DNA from: Ga0077527 sp964433345 | GTDB lineage: Bacteria > Pseudomonadota > Gammaproteobacteria > Burkholderiales > SG8-41 | Assembly: GCA_964433345.1 (NCBI GenBank) | Contig: CAYSQJ010000006.1 | Span: 186,001-250,000, forward strand | DNA length: 64,000 bases | Direction: 5' to 3' | Program-made: the position numbers and the translations under genes | The notes under the pieces: model-generated | The model's input: only the letters and a program-made list of their open reading frames with translations | Told to the model about the DNA's origin: nothing | Database searches by the model: none | Shown here: piece after piece, positions 25,853 through 37,080 of the stretch | How positions within the stretch are numbered: the stretch's first letter is position 1 | Layout of the letters: each line of letters opens with the position of its first letter

Positions 25853-25929
25853 TGGTAGGCGCGATTGGACTCGAACCAACGACCCCCACCATGTCAAGGT
25901 GGTGCTCTAACCAGCTGAGCTACGCGCCT
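25853..25929 (-). tRNA. tRNA-Val (anticodon GAC)
   Basis: On the minus strand the 77-nt gene has the acceptor stem AGGCGCG/CGCGCCT, anticodon stem CCACC/GGTGG with loop TTGACAT (anticodon GAC), a GGTTCGAGTCC T-arm and an encoded CCA. It lies between relA and the thrS terminator. Confidence 0.95.
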
Positions 25930-26006
25930 GAAAGGGGCGGATTCTATCCCAATCGGGCAGGAACGATCAAATGAAATCAGTGGCTTGCGGGCGCCTACCG
26001 CCGGCG

Positions 26007-28187
<2,181 letters not shown>

Positions 28188-28322
28188 ATGCCTACCTTGA
28201 ACCGAAGAATCTGCTGACTGTCACAAAAAATGCCCCATTCCGGTGCATCCATACCCGAATGTAGCGCTCCGCCTTGGCATGGCCTCAGGCTGCACCGGGA
28301 TTGCACACCATAGACCCCGGAA

Positions 28323-28338
28323 TGGTACAAGGGTTGCT
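28323..28338 (+). promoter_or_regulatory. Sigma-54 (-24/-12) promoter of the Anbu operon
   Basis: TGGTACAAGGGTTGCT has GG and GC separated by exactly ten bases and matches TGGCAC-N5-TTGCW at nearly every position. Upstream, CCGGTGCA (28240-28247) and TGCACCGG (28291-28298) are inverse half-sites like those of NtrC, possibly an enhancer. The predicted transcript would have a leader of about 220 nt before the ATG at 28573. The 385-bp gap shows no gene. Confidence 0.7.
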
Positions 28339-28572
28339 TGGGTGCATAAACCCGGTAATACAAAATCCGATGACTTCTTCTGAATTGCAGCAAGGGGCAC
28401 GCCGTTGTGCGGCTGACCCCACCACACAAAACCTCCCGGGGACATGGGGAATAACAAGCTCAGCTCATTGCACCGAGTCAATCAACACGGAGAAACATGG
28501 TAGGTTGTTGCATACACAGTGGATTTCGCCGTTGCACGGTCAATCCACCCCACGCGCGGGAAAAGGATCACA

Positions 28573-30000
28573 ATGAGTAGCAGGCTCCCTTTTGATGAAA
28601 TGCGCGCTCCGGACGGTCAAATTCGGCCGCATTACCGCGAGTACAACGAATGGTTATCCGGGAAACCGGCAGACTTCCTGCCGCAGAAACAGCGTGAGGC
28701 CGACGCGCTGTATACCCGGCTGGGCATCACCTTCGCCGTCTACGGTGATGAATCCGGCACCGAACGCTCGATTCCCTTTGACATCATCCCGCGCATCATC
28801 CGTCCCAATGCGTGGAAAATCATCAGCGACGGCGCCTGCCAGCGCGTGCGTGCACTCAACGCCTTTCTGAAGGACATCTACCACGGCCAGGAAATCCTCA
28901 AGGCCGGCATCATTCCTGCAGCCCAGGTCACCGGCAATCCGGCCTTCCGCCCCGAAATGCAGGGCATACAGGTGCCAGGCGACGTTTATGTGCACATTGC
29001 CGGCGTGGACATCGTCAAGACCGATGCCGGCGAATTCCATGTCCTCGAAGACAACCTGCGCACGCCTTCCGGCGTCTCCTACATGCTCGAAAACCGCAAG
29101 ATGATGATGCGGCTCTTTCCCGAGCTCTTCGGACGCATCCCGGTCGCGCCCATCGACCACTACACCGACGTGCTGCTCGACAACCTGCGCGCGGTCGCGC
29201 CCGAGCACGTCAGCCAGCCCACCGTCGTGGTGATGACACCCGGCGCCTACAACAGCGCATATTTCGAACACGCCTTCCTCGCCCAGCAGATGGGCATCGA
29301 ACTGGTCGAGGGCCAGGATCTCTTCGTCTCCAACAACTACGTCTACATGCGGACCACCGCCGGACCGCAGCGCGTCGATGTCATCTACCGCCGCATCGAC
29401 GACGATTTCCTCGACCCGCTCGCCTTCCGCCCCGACTCCGTGCTCGGCGTGCCCGGCATATTCGAGGCCTATCGCGCCGGCAACGTCACGCTTGCCAACG
29501 CCATCGGCACCGGCGTTGCCGATGACAAATCGACCTATCTCTACGTGCCGCAGATGATCGAGTTCTATCTCGGCGAAAAGCCGATCATCTCCAACGTGCC
29601 GACCCACCGACTCGGTCTGGCCGAGGATCTCGCCTACGCCCTGGCACACCTGCCCGAACTGGTGGTCAAGGAAGTGCAGGGCTCCGGCGGCTACGGCATG
29701 CTGGTCGGGCCAACCTCGACCAAAGAGCAGATTGCCGAATTCCGCAAACGCATCGAAGCCAACCCGGCCAACTACATCGCGCAGCCGACGCTGGCGCTCT
29801 CGACCTGCCCGACCTTCCGCGATTCCGACGTCGTGCCGCGCCACGTCGACCTGCGGCCCTATGTGCTGTCGGGTCGCGGCGTCACGCTGGTCCCGGGGGC
29901 ACTGACCCGCGTCGCGCTGCGCGAGGGTTCACTGATTGTCAACTCCTCGCAGGGCGGCGGCACCAAGGACACCTGGGTACTGGAGGACCTGCAATGCTGA
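28573..30000 (+). CDS. Circularly permuted ATP-grasp protein (DUF404/407)
   Basis: The 475-residue protein starts MSSRLPFDEMRAPDGQIRPH behind AAAGGA. It contains the hallmark stretches of CP_ATPgrasp proteins: VHIAGVDIVKTDAGEFHVLE, DNLRTPSGVSYMLENRKMM and VKEVQGSGGYGMLVGP. ATP-grasp enzymes join a carboxylate to an amine via an acyl-phosphate, so it is probably a peptide or amide ligase. It overlaps the alpha-E gene by 7 bp. The group with alpha-E, Anbu and transglutaminase genes is widely conserved and predicted to make or process an unknown peptide. Substrate unknown. Confidence 0.92.
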   Translation: MSSRLPFDEMRAPDGQIRPHYREYNEWLSGKPADFLPQKQREADALYTRLGITFAVYGDESGTERSIPFDIIPRIIRPNAWKIISDGACQRVRALNAFLKDIYHGQEILKAGIIPAAQVTGNPAFRPEMQGIQVPGDVYVHIAGVDIVKTDAGEFHVLEDNLRTPSGVSYMLENRKMMMRLFPELFGRIPVAPIDHYTDVLLDNLRAVAPEHVSQPTVVVMTPGAYNSAYFEHAFLAQQMGIELVEGQDLFVSNNYVYMRTTAGPQRVDVIYRRIDDDFLDPLAFRPDSVLGVPGIFEAYRAGNVTLANAIGTGVADDKSTYLYVPQMIEFYLGEKPIISNVPTHRLGLAEDLAYALAHLPELVVKEVQGSGGYGMLVGPTSTKEQIAEFRKRIEANPANYIAQPTLALSTCPTFRDSDVVPRHVDLRPYVLSGRGVTLVPGALTRVALREGSLIVNSSQGGGTKDTWVLEDLQC

Positions 30001-30995
30001 GCCGCCACGCCAACAACCTCTACTGGATGTCGCGCCAGATCGAGCGCGCCGAAAACACCGCACGTCTGCTCGACATCACCTATCAAATGTCGCTGCTGCC
30101 GTACCGGGTGACCGACGTGGCGCAGTCCTGGGCGGAACCCTGGGCGCTGCCGCTGGTCATCAACGGCCTTGCCAGCAATTACTACGCGAAAAATCCGGGG
30201 CCGCTGACCTCTGACAAGGTGCTGCGTTTCATGGTAACCGACAGCAGCAACCCGTCGAGCATCTGCTCGCTGATCCACTCTGCGCGCGAGAACGGCCGCA
30301 GCATGCGCGGCGTGATGACCTCCGAAATGTACGAGGATCTCAACGCCATCTGGCTGGAGCTGCGCGGCCGCAGCGAAACCGCGCTGAACCACGGCGGCAT
30401 CAACGAGCTCTTCGAGTGGATCAAGACCCAGTCCCACCAGTTCCGCGGCGTGACTTTCGGCACCATGCTGCGCGACGAGGCCTACCAGTTCATCCGCCTG
30501 GGCACCTTCATGGAACGCGCCGACAACACGGTGCGCCTGCTCGACGTCAAGTACCACACGCTGCTGCCGAGCGCCGCGGAAGTCGGCGGCGCGGTCGACT
30601 ACTACCAGTGGAGCGCCCTGCTGCGCTCGGTAAGCGCCCTCAGTTCCTACCGCCGCATCTACCGCGACGTCATCACGCCGAAGCGCGTCGCCGAACTGCT
30701 GATCCTGCGCAATGACCTGCCGCGTTCGCTGCATGCCTGCATGAACGAGATCTACGAAATCCTGCGCGAGCTGTGCAGGCGCGACTCGATGGAACCCGAG
30801 CGCCTGGCCGGAGAACTTCATGCACAGCTGCATTATGGTCGTGTCGAACAGATCATGGAGACCGGGCTCCACGAATACCTGATGGAATTCCTCGAAAGGC
30901 TGCACCTGCTGAACGACGAACTGAACCGCCACTTCCTCGCGCCGGTGTACGACGCTCCCGATATGCTGCCGTCCAGTTCCCGGCAAAGCGCATGA
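29994..30995 (+). CDS. Alpha-E domain protein (DUF403)
   Basis: The 333-residue, mostly helical protein begins MLSRHANNLYWMSRQIERAE, which is diagnostic of the alpha-E family. A second internal motif, GTFMERADNTVRLLDVKYH, mirrors the first. It has no recognised catalytic motif. It always travels with circularly permuted ATP-grasp genes and is thought to be a partner or scaffold of that ligase. Translation is coupled to the upstream gene by a 7-bp overlap. Confidence 0.93.
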   Translation: MLSRHANNLYWMSRQIERAENTARLLDITYQMSLLPYRVTDVAQSWAEPWALPLVINGLASNYYAKNPGPLTSDKVLRFMVTDSSNPSSICSLIHSARENGRSMRGVMTSEMYEDLNAIWLELRGRSETALNHGGINELFEWIKTQSHQFRGVTFGTMLRDEAYQFIRLGTFMERADNTVRLLDVKYHTLLPSAAEVGGAVDYYQWSALLRSVSALSSYRRIYRDVITPKRVAELLILRNDLPRSLHACMNEIYEILRELCRRDSMEPERLAGELHAQLHYGRVEQIMETGLHEYLMEFLERLHLLNDELNRHFLAPVYDAPDMLPSSSRQSA

Positions 30996-31106
30996 ATCAG
31001 GCTTGCAGGCCGGAAATCCAGCGACCGCACAAGCCGATGGCTTGCTTGTCAGCCCTGCCGGCTTACCCTATGCTTCGCACCATCCTTTTTCCAGCTGCAA
31101 TCCCCG

Positions 31107-31853
31107 ATGACTTATTGCGTTGCCGTCACCCTCAAGGCCGGCATGGTGTTCGCGTCCGACTCGCGCACCAATGCCGGTGTCGACCATGTCTCCAGTTACC
31201 GCAAGATGCGCGTGTTCAGCAAGGACGGCGACCGCGTGATCGTCATCCTCAGCTCGGGCAACCTGTCGATCACCCAGAGCGCCGTCAACCTGCTGGTCGA
31301 GGACCAACGCGAGCCCGGATCGCGCAAGACGCTGTTCGATGCGCGTTCAATGTTCGAGGTCGCGGAAATGGTCGGCCAGGCATTGCGCGAGGTCCGGCTG
31401 CGCGACGGCCCCTACCTGCAGCAGGCCAATGTTGACGCCAGCGCATCCTTCATCGTCGGCGGCCAGATTGCCGGCGGCCGTCAGCGGCTGTTTCATGTCT
31501 ACAGCGAAGGCAACTTCATTGAATCCACCGCTGAGACCACCTATTTCCAGATCGGCGAAAGCAAGTACGGCAAACCAGTCATCGACCGTGTCATCAAGCC
31601 AGAAACCACGCTGCTCGAAGCAACCAAGTGCCTGCTCGTCTCCTTCGACTCGACGATGCGCAGCAACATCTCGGTCGGCCTGCCGATCGACCTGCTCATC
31701 TACCGCGCCGACACGCTGCGCGTGGCTTTCCAGCACCGCATCGAGGAGAACGACAGCTACTTCAACATGGTCCACCAGCGCTGGGGCGAAGGCCTGCGCA
31801 AGGTCTTCGGCGAACTGCCCAACCCCGACTGGAATGTCGGTTTCGAACAATAA
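31107..31853 (+). CDS. Anbu proteasome-like peptidase
   Basis: The 248-residue Ntn-hydrolase starts MTYCVAVTLKAGMVFASDSR, so removal of Met exposes Thr1, with Asp (SDSR, residue 18) and Lys (YRKM, residue 33) where HslV and proteasome beta subunits keep theirs. Unlike true proteasome subunits it has no propeptide. Anbu forms open helical or ring assemblies in the cytoplasm and no partner ATPase is encoded here. It is gene three of the ATP-grasp operon, 111 bp after alpha-E. The start has a weak ribosome site; the residues at Thr2 decide the start. Confidence 0.93.
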   Translation: MTYCVAVTLKAGMVFASDSRTNAGVDHVSSYRKMRVFSKDGDRVIVILSSGNLSITQSAVNLLVEDQREPGSRKTLFDARSMFEVAEMVGQALREVRLRDGPYLQQANVDASASFIVGGQIAGGRQRLFHVYSEGNFIESTAETTYFQIGESKYGKPVIDRVIKPETTLLEATKCLLVSFDSTMRSNISVGLPIDLLIYRADTLRVAFQHRIEENDSYFNMVHQRWGEGLRKVFGELPNPDWNVGFEQ

Positions 31854-31892
31854 CGATAACGCCGCGCGTTTTCCGGCGGGAGATCTCCGCCG

Positions 31893-34800
31893 ATGAGCAT
31901 CCAGGTAGCACTGCATCACCTGACCCGATACCGCTATGACCGAGAGGTCGTGCTGTCACCGCATGAAATCCGCCTGCGCCCGGCTCCGCACTGCCGCACG
32001 CCGATCCTGTCGTACTCGCTGAACGTCTCGCCGGCCAGCCATTTCATCAACTGGCAGCAGGACATCTTCGGCAACTACATCGCGCGTTTCGTGTTCCCGG
32101 AGAAAACACGCGAACTCGAAATCACCGTCGACGTCGTTGCCGACATGACGGTGATCAATCCCTTTGATTTTTTCATGGAGGGCTACGCCGAACGCTTTCC
32201 CTTCGATTACCGGCAGGACCTGCTGCGCGACCTGACACCGTACCTTGCCATTGAGGAACAAGGGCAGTTGCTGCAGGAATGGCTTGCCGCGTTCCGGGCA
32301 TCCAACACCGGCGAAATCGCCACCATCGACTTTCTGGTCGCCATCAACCGCCAGCTACAGCAGGACATCGCCTACCTCGTGCGCATGGAGCCAGGCGTGC
32401 AGAGTTGCGAGCAGACCCTGCACAATCGCAGCGGTTCCTGCCGCGACAGCGGCTGGCTGCTGGTGCAGCTGTTGCGCCACTGCGGGCTCGCCGCGCGTTT
32501 TGTCTCCGGCTACCTGATCCAGCTCAAGGCCGACCAGAAGCCGCTCGACGGTCCCGCCGGTCCCGAGCAGGACTTCACCGACCTGCATGCCTGGGCCGAA
32601 GCCTATATTCCCGGAGCCGGCTGGGTGGGCCTCGACCCGACCTCGGGTTTGCTCGCCGGTGAAGGCCACATTCCGCTCGCCTGCACGCCCTCGCCGGCCA
32701 GCGCGGCCGCGGTCAGCGGCGCCGTAGATCCCTGCGATACCCAATTTGATTTCGCGATGTCGGTCACCCGCATCCACGAGGATCCGCGCGTCACCAAACC
32801 CTACGACACCGCACAGTGGCAGGCCATAAATACGCTCGGCCGTCAGATCGACGGTGAGTTGCTCGAACGCGACGTGCGGCTGACCCAGGGTGGCGAGCCG
32901 ACCTTCGTCTCCGTCGACGACATGGACGGGCCGGAATGGAATACCACGGCGCTCTCCGACAAGAAATGGGCGCTGGCCGAACAGCTCGCCTGGCGGCTGC
33001 ACCAACGTTTTGCACCGGGTGGCCTGGTGTTCTACGGACAGGGCAAGTGGTACCCGGGTGAACCGCTGCCGCGCTGGGCGCTGGGCATCCAGTGGCGGAA
33101 CGACGGCCTGCCGCTGTGGCGCAATCCGGAGCTGATTTCCGCAGCCAGCGCACCGGCCGCTGCCGCGGCGGCCGACGCAGCCCGTTATGCCGGAGCGCTG
33201 ACTGCGGCGCTGAAATTGCCTGCGAGCCGGCTGATGCCGGCCTGGGAAGATCCGCTGACCCACCTCTCCGCGGAAAAGGCCGCGCGCACGCCGGGCAACC
33301 CCCATCCCGCCGGATACGTCCTGCCTCTCGGCGCGACCGCTTCCGGCTGGGCCAGCTCGTCCTGGCCACTCCCCGATGACCAAATCATCCTGATCAACGG
33401 CGACTCGCCTGTCGGCTACCGTCTGCCGCTCGATGCCCTGCCCAAGACCCTGCCCGATGGCGAAAAGCTGGTGCGCACGGCTCTCTGCGTCGAAGTGCGC
33501 AACGGCCGGCTTTACGTTTTCCTGCCACCCTTCGAAACACTGGAGCCGTATGTCGAACTGCTGGCATGCATCGAAGACACCGCTTCAGCTCTCGGGCTGC
33601 GCGTCCGCCTCGAAGGCTATGAACCGCCGGCCGACCCGCGCATCACGGTGCTTGGCGTGACACCGGATCCCGGCGTCATCGAAGTCAACATCCATCCGGC
33701 CGCGAACTGGGAAGGTCTGGTCAACAACACCACCGCCCTCTACGAGGAAGCGCGCGCGACCCGGCTCGGCACCGAGAAATTCATGCTCGACGGCCGCCAC
33801 ACCGGCAGCGGCGGCGGCAACCACATCGCACTCGGCGGCCCCACGGTTGCCGACAGCCCGCTGCTGCGCCGGCCTGACCTGCTGCGCAGCCTGATCACCT
33901 ACTGGCAGAACCATCCATCGCTGTCCTACTTGTTCTCGGGCATGTTCATCGGCCCGACCAGCCAGGCCCCGCGGGTCGACGAGGCGCGTGACGACAACCT
34001 CTACGAACTCGAAATCGCCTTCCAGGAAATGGCGCGGCTGCAGGTGGAAAAAGGCAAGGCCCTGCCGCCGGAAATGACCGACCGCCTGCTGCGCAATTTC
34101 CTTGTCGATCTCACCGGCAACACCCATCGGGCCGAGTTCTGCATCGACAAGCTCTACACTCCCGCCGGCGGTCGCGGCCGGCTCGGCCTGCTCGAGTTCC
34201 GCGGTTTCGAAATGCCGCCCCATCCACAGATGAGCCTCGCGCAGATGCTGCTGCTGCGCGCGCTGGTCGCCTGGTTCTGGCAGACGCCCTATGAGTCGAA
34301 GCTGGTGCGCTGGGGCACGCAGCTGCACGACCGCTTCATGCTGCCTTATTTCGTCGCCGCCGACTTTCACGACGTGCTCGAAGACCTGCGCCGTGCCGGC
34401 TACGCCTTCGATGACAGCTGGTATGCACCCTTCCACGAGTTCCGCTTCCCGCGCTACGGCACCGTCACCTACAGCGGCATCGAAATCGAACTGCGCCAGG
34501 CCATCGAACCCTGGCATGTGCTCGGCGAGGAGATGGGGCTCAATGCCACCGCGCGCTACGTCGACTCCTCGGTCGAACGCCTGCAGGTGCGCGCCCGCGG
34601 CCTCATTGAGTCACGGCACATCATCGCCTGCAACGGACGCGCGGTGCCGATGACTCCAACCGGCACACCCGGCGAATTCGTCGCCGGCGTGCGCTACTGC
34701 GCCTGGGCCCCGCCCTCCGCATTGCATCCAACCATCGGCGTGCACGCACCGCTGGTATTCGATGTCGTGGATACCTGGAGCAAACGCTCCGTCGGGGGCT

Positions 34801-34994
34801 GCACCTACCATGTGTCGCATCCCGGCGGACGCAACTACAGCACGCTGCCCGTCAACGCCAACGAAGCCGATGCCCGCCGCATCGCGCGCTTCTGGGACCA
34901 CGGCCACACCCCCGGCCCGATGACCATCACCCCTGAAACCACCAACCCGGCATTTCCGATGACTCTCGATCTGCGCTGGCAACCGGTGCGATAG
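31893..34994 (+). CDS. Transglutaminase-like plus DUF2126 amidoligase protein
   Basis: The 1033-residue two-part protein has an N-terminal beta domain and transglutaminase core (about 1-270). The core has Cys in SGSCRDSGWLLVQLLRHCGL, His in DLHAWAEAYIPGAGWVGLDP and the Asp in that same strand, a complete Cys-His-Asp triad. Residues ~300-1033 are DUF2126, a putative amidoligase (TQGGEPTFVS, VEVRNGRLYVFLPP, LDGRHTGSGGGNH). It could cleave or form isopeptide bonds on the product of the ATP-grasp ligase. It lies 39 bp after Anbu and closes the operon. Confidence 0.92.
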   Translation: MSIQVALHHLTRYRYDREVVLSPHEIRLRPAPHCRTPILSYSLNVSPASHFINWQQDIFGNYIARFVFPEKTRELEITVDVVADMTVINPFDFFMEGYAERFPFDYRQDLLRDLTPYLAIEEQGQLLQEWLAAFRASNTGEIATIDFLVAINRQLQQDIAYLVRMEPGVQSCEQTLHNRSGSCRDSGWLLVQLLRHCGLAARFVSGYLIQLKADQKPLDGPAGPEQDFTDLHAWAEAYIPGAGWVGLDPTSGLLAGEGHIPLACTPSPASAAAVSGAVDPCDTQFDFAMSVTRIHEDPRVTKPYDTAQWQAINTLGRQIDGELLERDVRLTQGGEPTFVSVDDMDGPEWNTTALSDKKWALAEQLAWRLHQRFAPGGLVFYGQGKWYPGEPLPRWALGIQWRNDGLPLWRNPELISAASAPAAAAAADAARYAGALTAALKLPASRLMPAWEDPLTHLSAEKAARTPGNPHPAGYVLPLGATASGWASSSWPLPDDQIILINGDSPVGYRLPLDALPKTLPDGEKLVRTALCVEVRNGRLYVFLPPFETLEPYVELLACIEDTASALGLRVRLEGYEPPADPRITVLGVTPDPGVIEVNIHPAANWEGLVNNTTALYEEARATRLGTEKFMLDGRHTGSGGGNHIALGGPTVADSPLLRRPDLLRSLITYWQNHPSLSYLFSGMFIGPTSQAPRVDEARDDNLYELEIAFQEMARLQVEKGKALPPEMTDRLLRNFLVDLTGNTHRAEFCIDKLYTPAGGRGRLGLLEFRGFEMPPHPQMSLAQMLLLRALVAWFWQTPYESKLVRWGTQLHDRFMLPYFVAADFHDVLEDLRRAGYAFDDSWYAPFHEFRFPRYGTVTYSGIEIELRQAIEPWHVLGEEMGLNATARYVDSSVERLQVRARGLIESRHIIACNGRAVPMTPTGTPGEFVAGVRYCAWAPPSALHPTIGVHAPLVFDVVDTWSKRSVGGCTYHVSHPGGRNYSTLPVNANEADARRIARFWDHGHTPGPMTITPETTNPAFPMTLDLRWQPVR

Positions 34995-35081
34995 ATATCT
35001 TATAAGTATTTGTTTTTATTTATATTTTTATTTTTCGGCCGCAACAAGCGCAGCACATTGCAGCGGTCGCACAGGCAGTTC

Positions 35082-35951
35082 CTACTCCGGCCCGACGAAT
35101 CCGATGTACGCACCGCAGGCTTCGGCGGGCGTCGCAAGCATTGCGTGCTCGCCGGTGTTGCGCACGCCGCGCTCGAGCGGCGGCATGCCTTGTTCAGCCA
35201 TCCAGCGCGCGGCAGCGCCCATGCTCGTGGTGCGGTACAAGGCCTGAAAGGCACCGGGACCTCGCTCATTCAGGGCGCGCGATGCGGGGCCATCGGCATA
35301 GGGCTGGACGATGCCAAGGCCGGTGGAGCCGAGCTGGAATATGGCCATATGCGACATGATCACGGTGCCTTTCTGCAGTGGCGGTGTGTCCATGCCCAGG
35401 ATCCGGGCCAGTGCCTGTGCACTTGCCGCCGCATCTTCGACGACGATATAGGCCCTCTCCAGCGCAAACACGGCATTGGGATGCGCCATGACATCCGGGC
35501 AACGTGAGGTGAGCGGAATGCCGTGTTCGATGAACGCGAGCGGCAGTCCATGCACGGCTCCCAGAGCGGCGAAACGCCAGTGCAGTGTCCTGCCGTCGGG
35601 TGTAGTCCGCTTGCCGTCGACCGGATCGCCGATCACTGCACCGCGCGCGCGCATGGCCGCGACATCGGCGACCAGATCATCGCTCGCCAGGACAACGGCA
35701 TGGATGCCGCCGCCGGCCGCGATGAACCGGGCAAAGGCGCCACCGGAGGTGCTGGCAGCCTGGTATTCGGCTTCGTCGCGGATCGCCAGCAGTTCGAGGT
35801 AATCCGCCTTGTTCCAGGCAAGCGCATTGTGCGTGCCGCGGCCGGCATGCATGCCGCCCGGCCGGACATTGAAACCGAGACGCCGGAAACGTGCGGTGGC
35901 GTCGTCGAGGTCGGACACGCCGATGGTGATGTGGTCTATGCCGGTGATCAT
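35082..35951 (-). CDS. VOC-superfamily (glyoxalase-like) protein
   Basis: The 289-residue protein has two vicinal-oxygen-chelate repeats: GIDHITIGVSDLDDATARFR at the N-terminus and a second near 165-260 containing VFALERAYIVVEDAAASAQA. VOC proteins use a divalent metal for isomerase, dioxygenase or lyase chemistry; the glyoxalase-3-like subgroup is mostly uncharacterised. ATG at 35951 follows TTGGAGGCAGCG. It is convergent with the Anbu operon across a T-rich spacer (35000-35040), and the peroxiredoxin gene lies upstream on the same strand. Confidence 0.85.
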   Translation of the reverse strand: MITGIDHITIGVSDLDDATARFRRLGFNVRPGGMHAGRGTHNALAWNKADYLELLAIRDEAEYQAASTSGGAFARFIAAGGGIHAVVLASDDLVADVAAMRARGAVIGDPVDGKRTTPDGRTLHWRFAALGAVHGLPLAFIEHGIPLTSRCPDVMAHPNAVFALERAYIVVEDAAASAQALARILGMDTPPLQKGTVIMSHMAIFQLGSTGLGIVQPYADGPASRALNERGPGAFQALYRTTSMGAAARWMAEQGMPPLERGVRNTGEHAMLATPAEACGAYIGFVGPE

Positions 35952-36021
35952 CGCTGCCTCCAATGAAAAACCGGGGCCACGCGCCTGCGCCGCCCCGGTT
36001 CGGGTACTGCCAGACTGAAAA

Positions 36022-36525
36022 TTACAGCTTGGCGAGAATGGCTTCAGCCGACGACACTTCGAACTTGCCCGGCCCTTCGACTGCGACATGTTTGACCACG
36101 CCGTTGTCGACGATCATCGCAAAGCGGTTGGTGCGCACACCCATGCCGCGCGCGATGAGGTCGAGTTCCAGGCCCAGTGCCTTGGTGTAGTTGACGCTGC
36201 CGTCGGCAAGCATGCGCACCTTGTTGCCGACGTTCTGGTCACGGCCCCAGGCTGCCATCACGAAGGCGTCATTCGTCGCAAGACACCAGATCTCGTTGAC
36301 GCCCTTGGCCTTCAGCGCATCGTAATTCTGCACATAGCCCGGCACATGCTTGGCCGAACAGGTCGGGGTGTAGGCGCCGGGCAGACCGAAAATGACGATC
36401 TTCTTGCCCTTGGCGGCCTCCAGCACGTCGACCTCCTTCGGCGGCATCGCACAGCCGTTGCCGGCGTCGAACTCGGTGGACTCCATCAGCTTGCCCGCGG
36501 GAAGGTTCTGTCCTGCTGCGATCAT
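36022..36525 (-). CDS. Peroxiredoxin, Prx5/PMP20 type
   Basis: The 167-residue redoxin has GLPGAYTPTCSAKHVPGY with the peroxidatic Cys (about residue 56) and a conserved Arg in the GMGVRTNRFAMIV strand. The family reduces hydroperoxides using a thiol donor; no glutaredoxin domain is fused here. GGAGACGCACCC lies before the ATG. It is separated from the VOC gene by 70 bp and may be co-transcribed. Confidence 0.93.
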   Translation of the reverse strand: MIAAGQNLPAGKLMESTEFDAGNGCAMPPKEVDVLEAAKGKKIVIFGLPGAYTPTCSAKHVPGYVQNYDALKAKGVNEIWCLATNDAFVMAAWGRDQNVGNKVRMLADGSVNYTKALGLELDLIARGMGVRTNRFAMIVDNGVVKHVAVEGPGKFEVSSAEAILAKL

Positions 36526-36605
36526 GGGTGCGTCTCCTGCCAGTTAAAAAGAGCCCGAATTGTAATCCGAACAGTTGTGTTGCCGGTGAAAGAACCGACA
36601 AAAGA

Positions 36606-36628
36606 AAAACCCCGCTCGGGAGCAGGGT
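36606..36628 (-). terminator. Rho-independent terminator, minus strand
   Basis: On the minus strand CCCTGCTC-CC-GAGCGGGG is followed by TTTTT. It lies directly behind the tRNA-Ser 3' fragment at 36641-36661, so it is probably the original tRNA terminator, now cut off from the gene body by the island. Confidence 0.75.
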
Positions 36629-36640
36629 TTAGGTAGTTCT

Positions 36641-36734
36641 GGCGGAGAGAGGGATTCGAAAGAAACCGCTAACCCCTTCCTGCATATACTTTTTTTGATT
36701 TTAGCACTTTACTAATGCCCCCAAGGATGCCCCC
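36641..36734. other. Left att-like end: tRNA-Ser 3' fragment and ATGCCCCC pair
   Basis: TGGCGGAGAGAGGGATTCGA (36641-36660) is the 3' end of a tRNA-Ser read on the minus strand (TTCGAATCCCTCT...CGCCA); the rest of the tRNA is missing. It is followed by ATGCCCCC at 36715 and 36727, 12 bp apart, resembling integrase arm-type repeats. A similar arrangement in the same orientation is at 57727-57818. No gene is seen from 36526 to about 36888 apart from these elements. Confidence 0.6.
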
Positions 36735-36888
36735 AACGCCGCCGCTCGTTTACGTTGACTCAAAAAAATTCAACAATTCCTTCGTAGTGGCGAAAAAGGG
36801 GGCTCTCGGTACGTCGACAAAAAATTACCGATTTATGCTTTTTACTGCACCGGAGGCGATTAATTGACTGATCTCTACCCGCAGACAT

Positions 36889-37080
36889 TTTTGCATCAAT
36901 TACGATGGATCTCTTACCACGATTAATGTTTAAAAACTGCGAGGTCATTTTTGGATTTCTACTTGGCCCTATGGTTCGACGACCGTCGCCCTCTGGCGGC
37001 TCAACTTTTATGACATTGGCACCAAGATCCGCGAGAGTCAGCGTTGCAAGTGGCCCTATCGGCGACTGACTCACGCGCCC
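36889..37080 (-). pseudogene. CaiB/BaiF CoA-transferase, N-terminal fragment
   Basis: The minus-strand frame encodes SPIGPLATLTLADLGANVIK, VEPPEGDGRRTIGPSRNP and FLNINRGKRSIVIDAK, the N-terminal nucleotide/CoA-binding part of class III CoA-transferases. About 65 of some 400 residues remain. After IDAK the frame loses similarity and stops. The start of the family (before GR...SPIG) is replaced by sequence of a different gene, so both sides are broken. Confidence 0.75.

Noticed and set aside
28654..29844. 396-codon leftward frame inside the ATP-grasp gene
   Set aside because: It is the antisense of a clearly recognised gene and has His/Gly/Val-rich composition typical of shadows.
36641..36661. 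A complete tRNA-Ser gene
   Set aside because: Only about 20 nt of the 3' end match; no anticodon arm or D arm follows.
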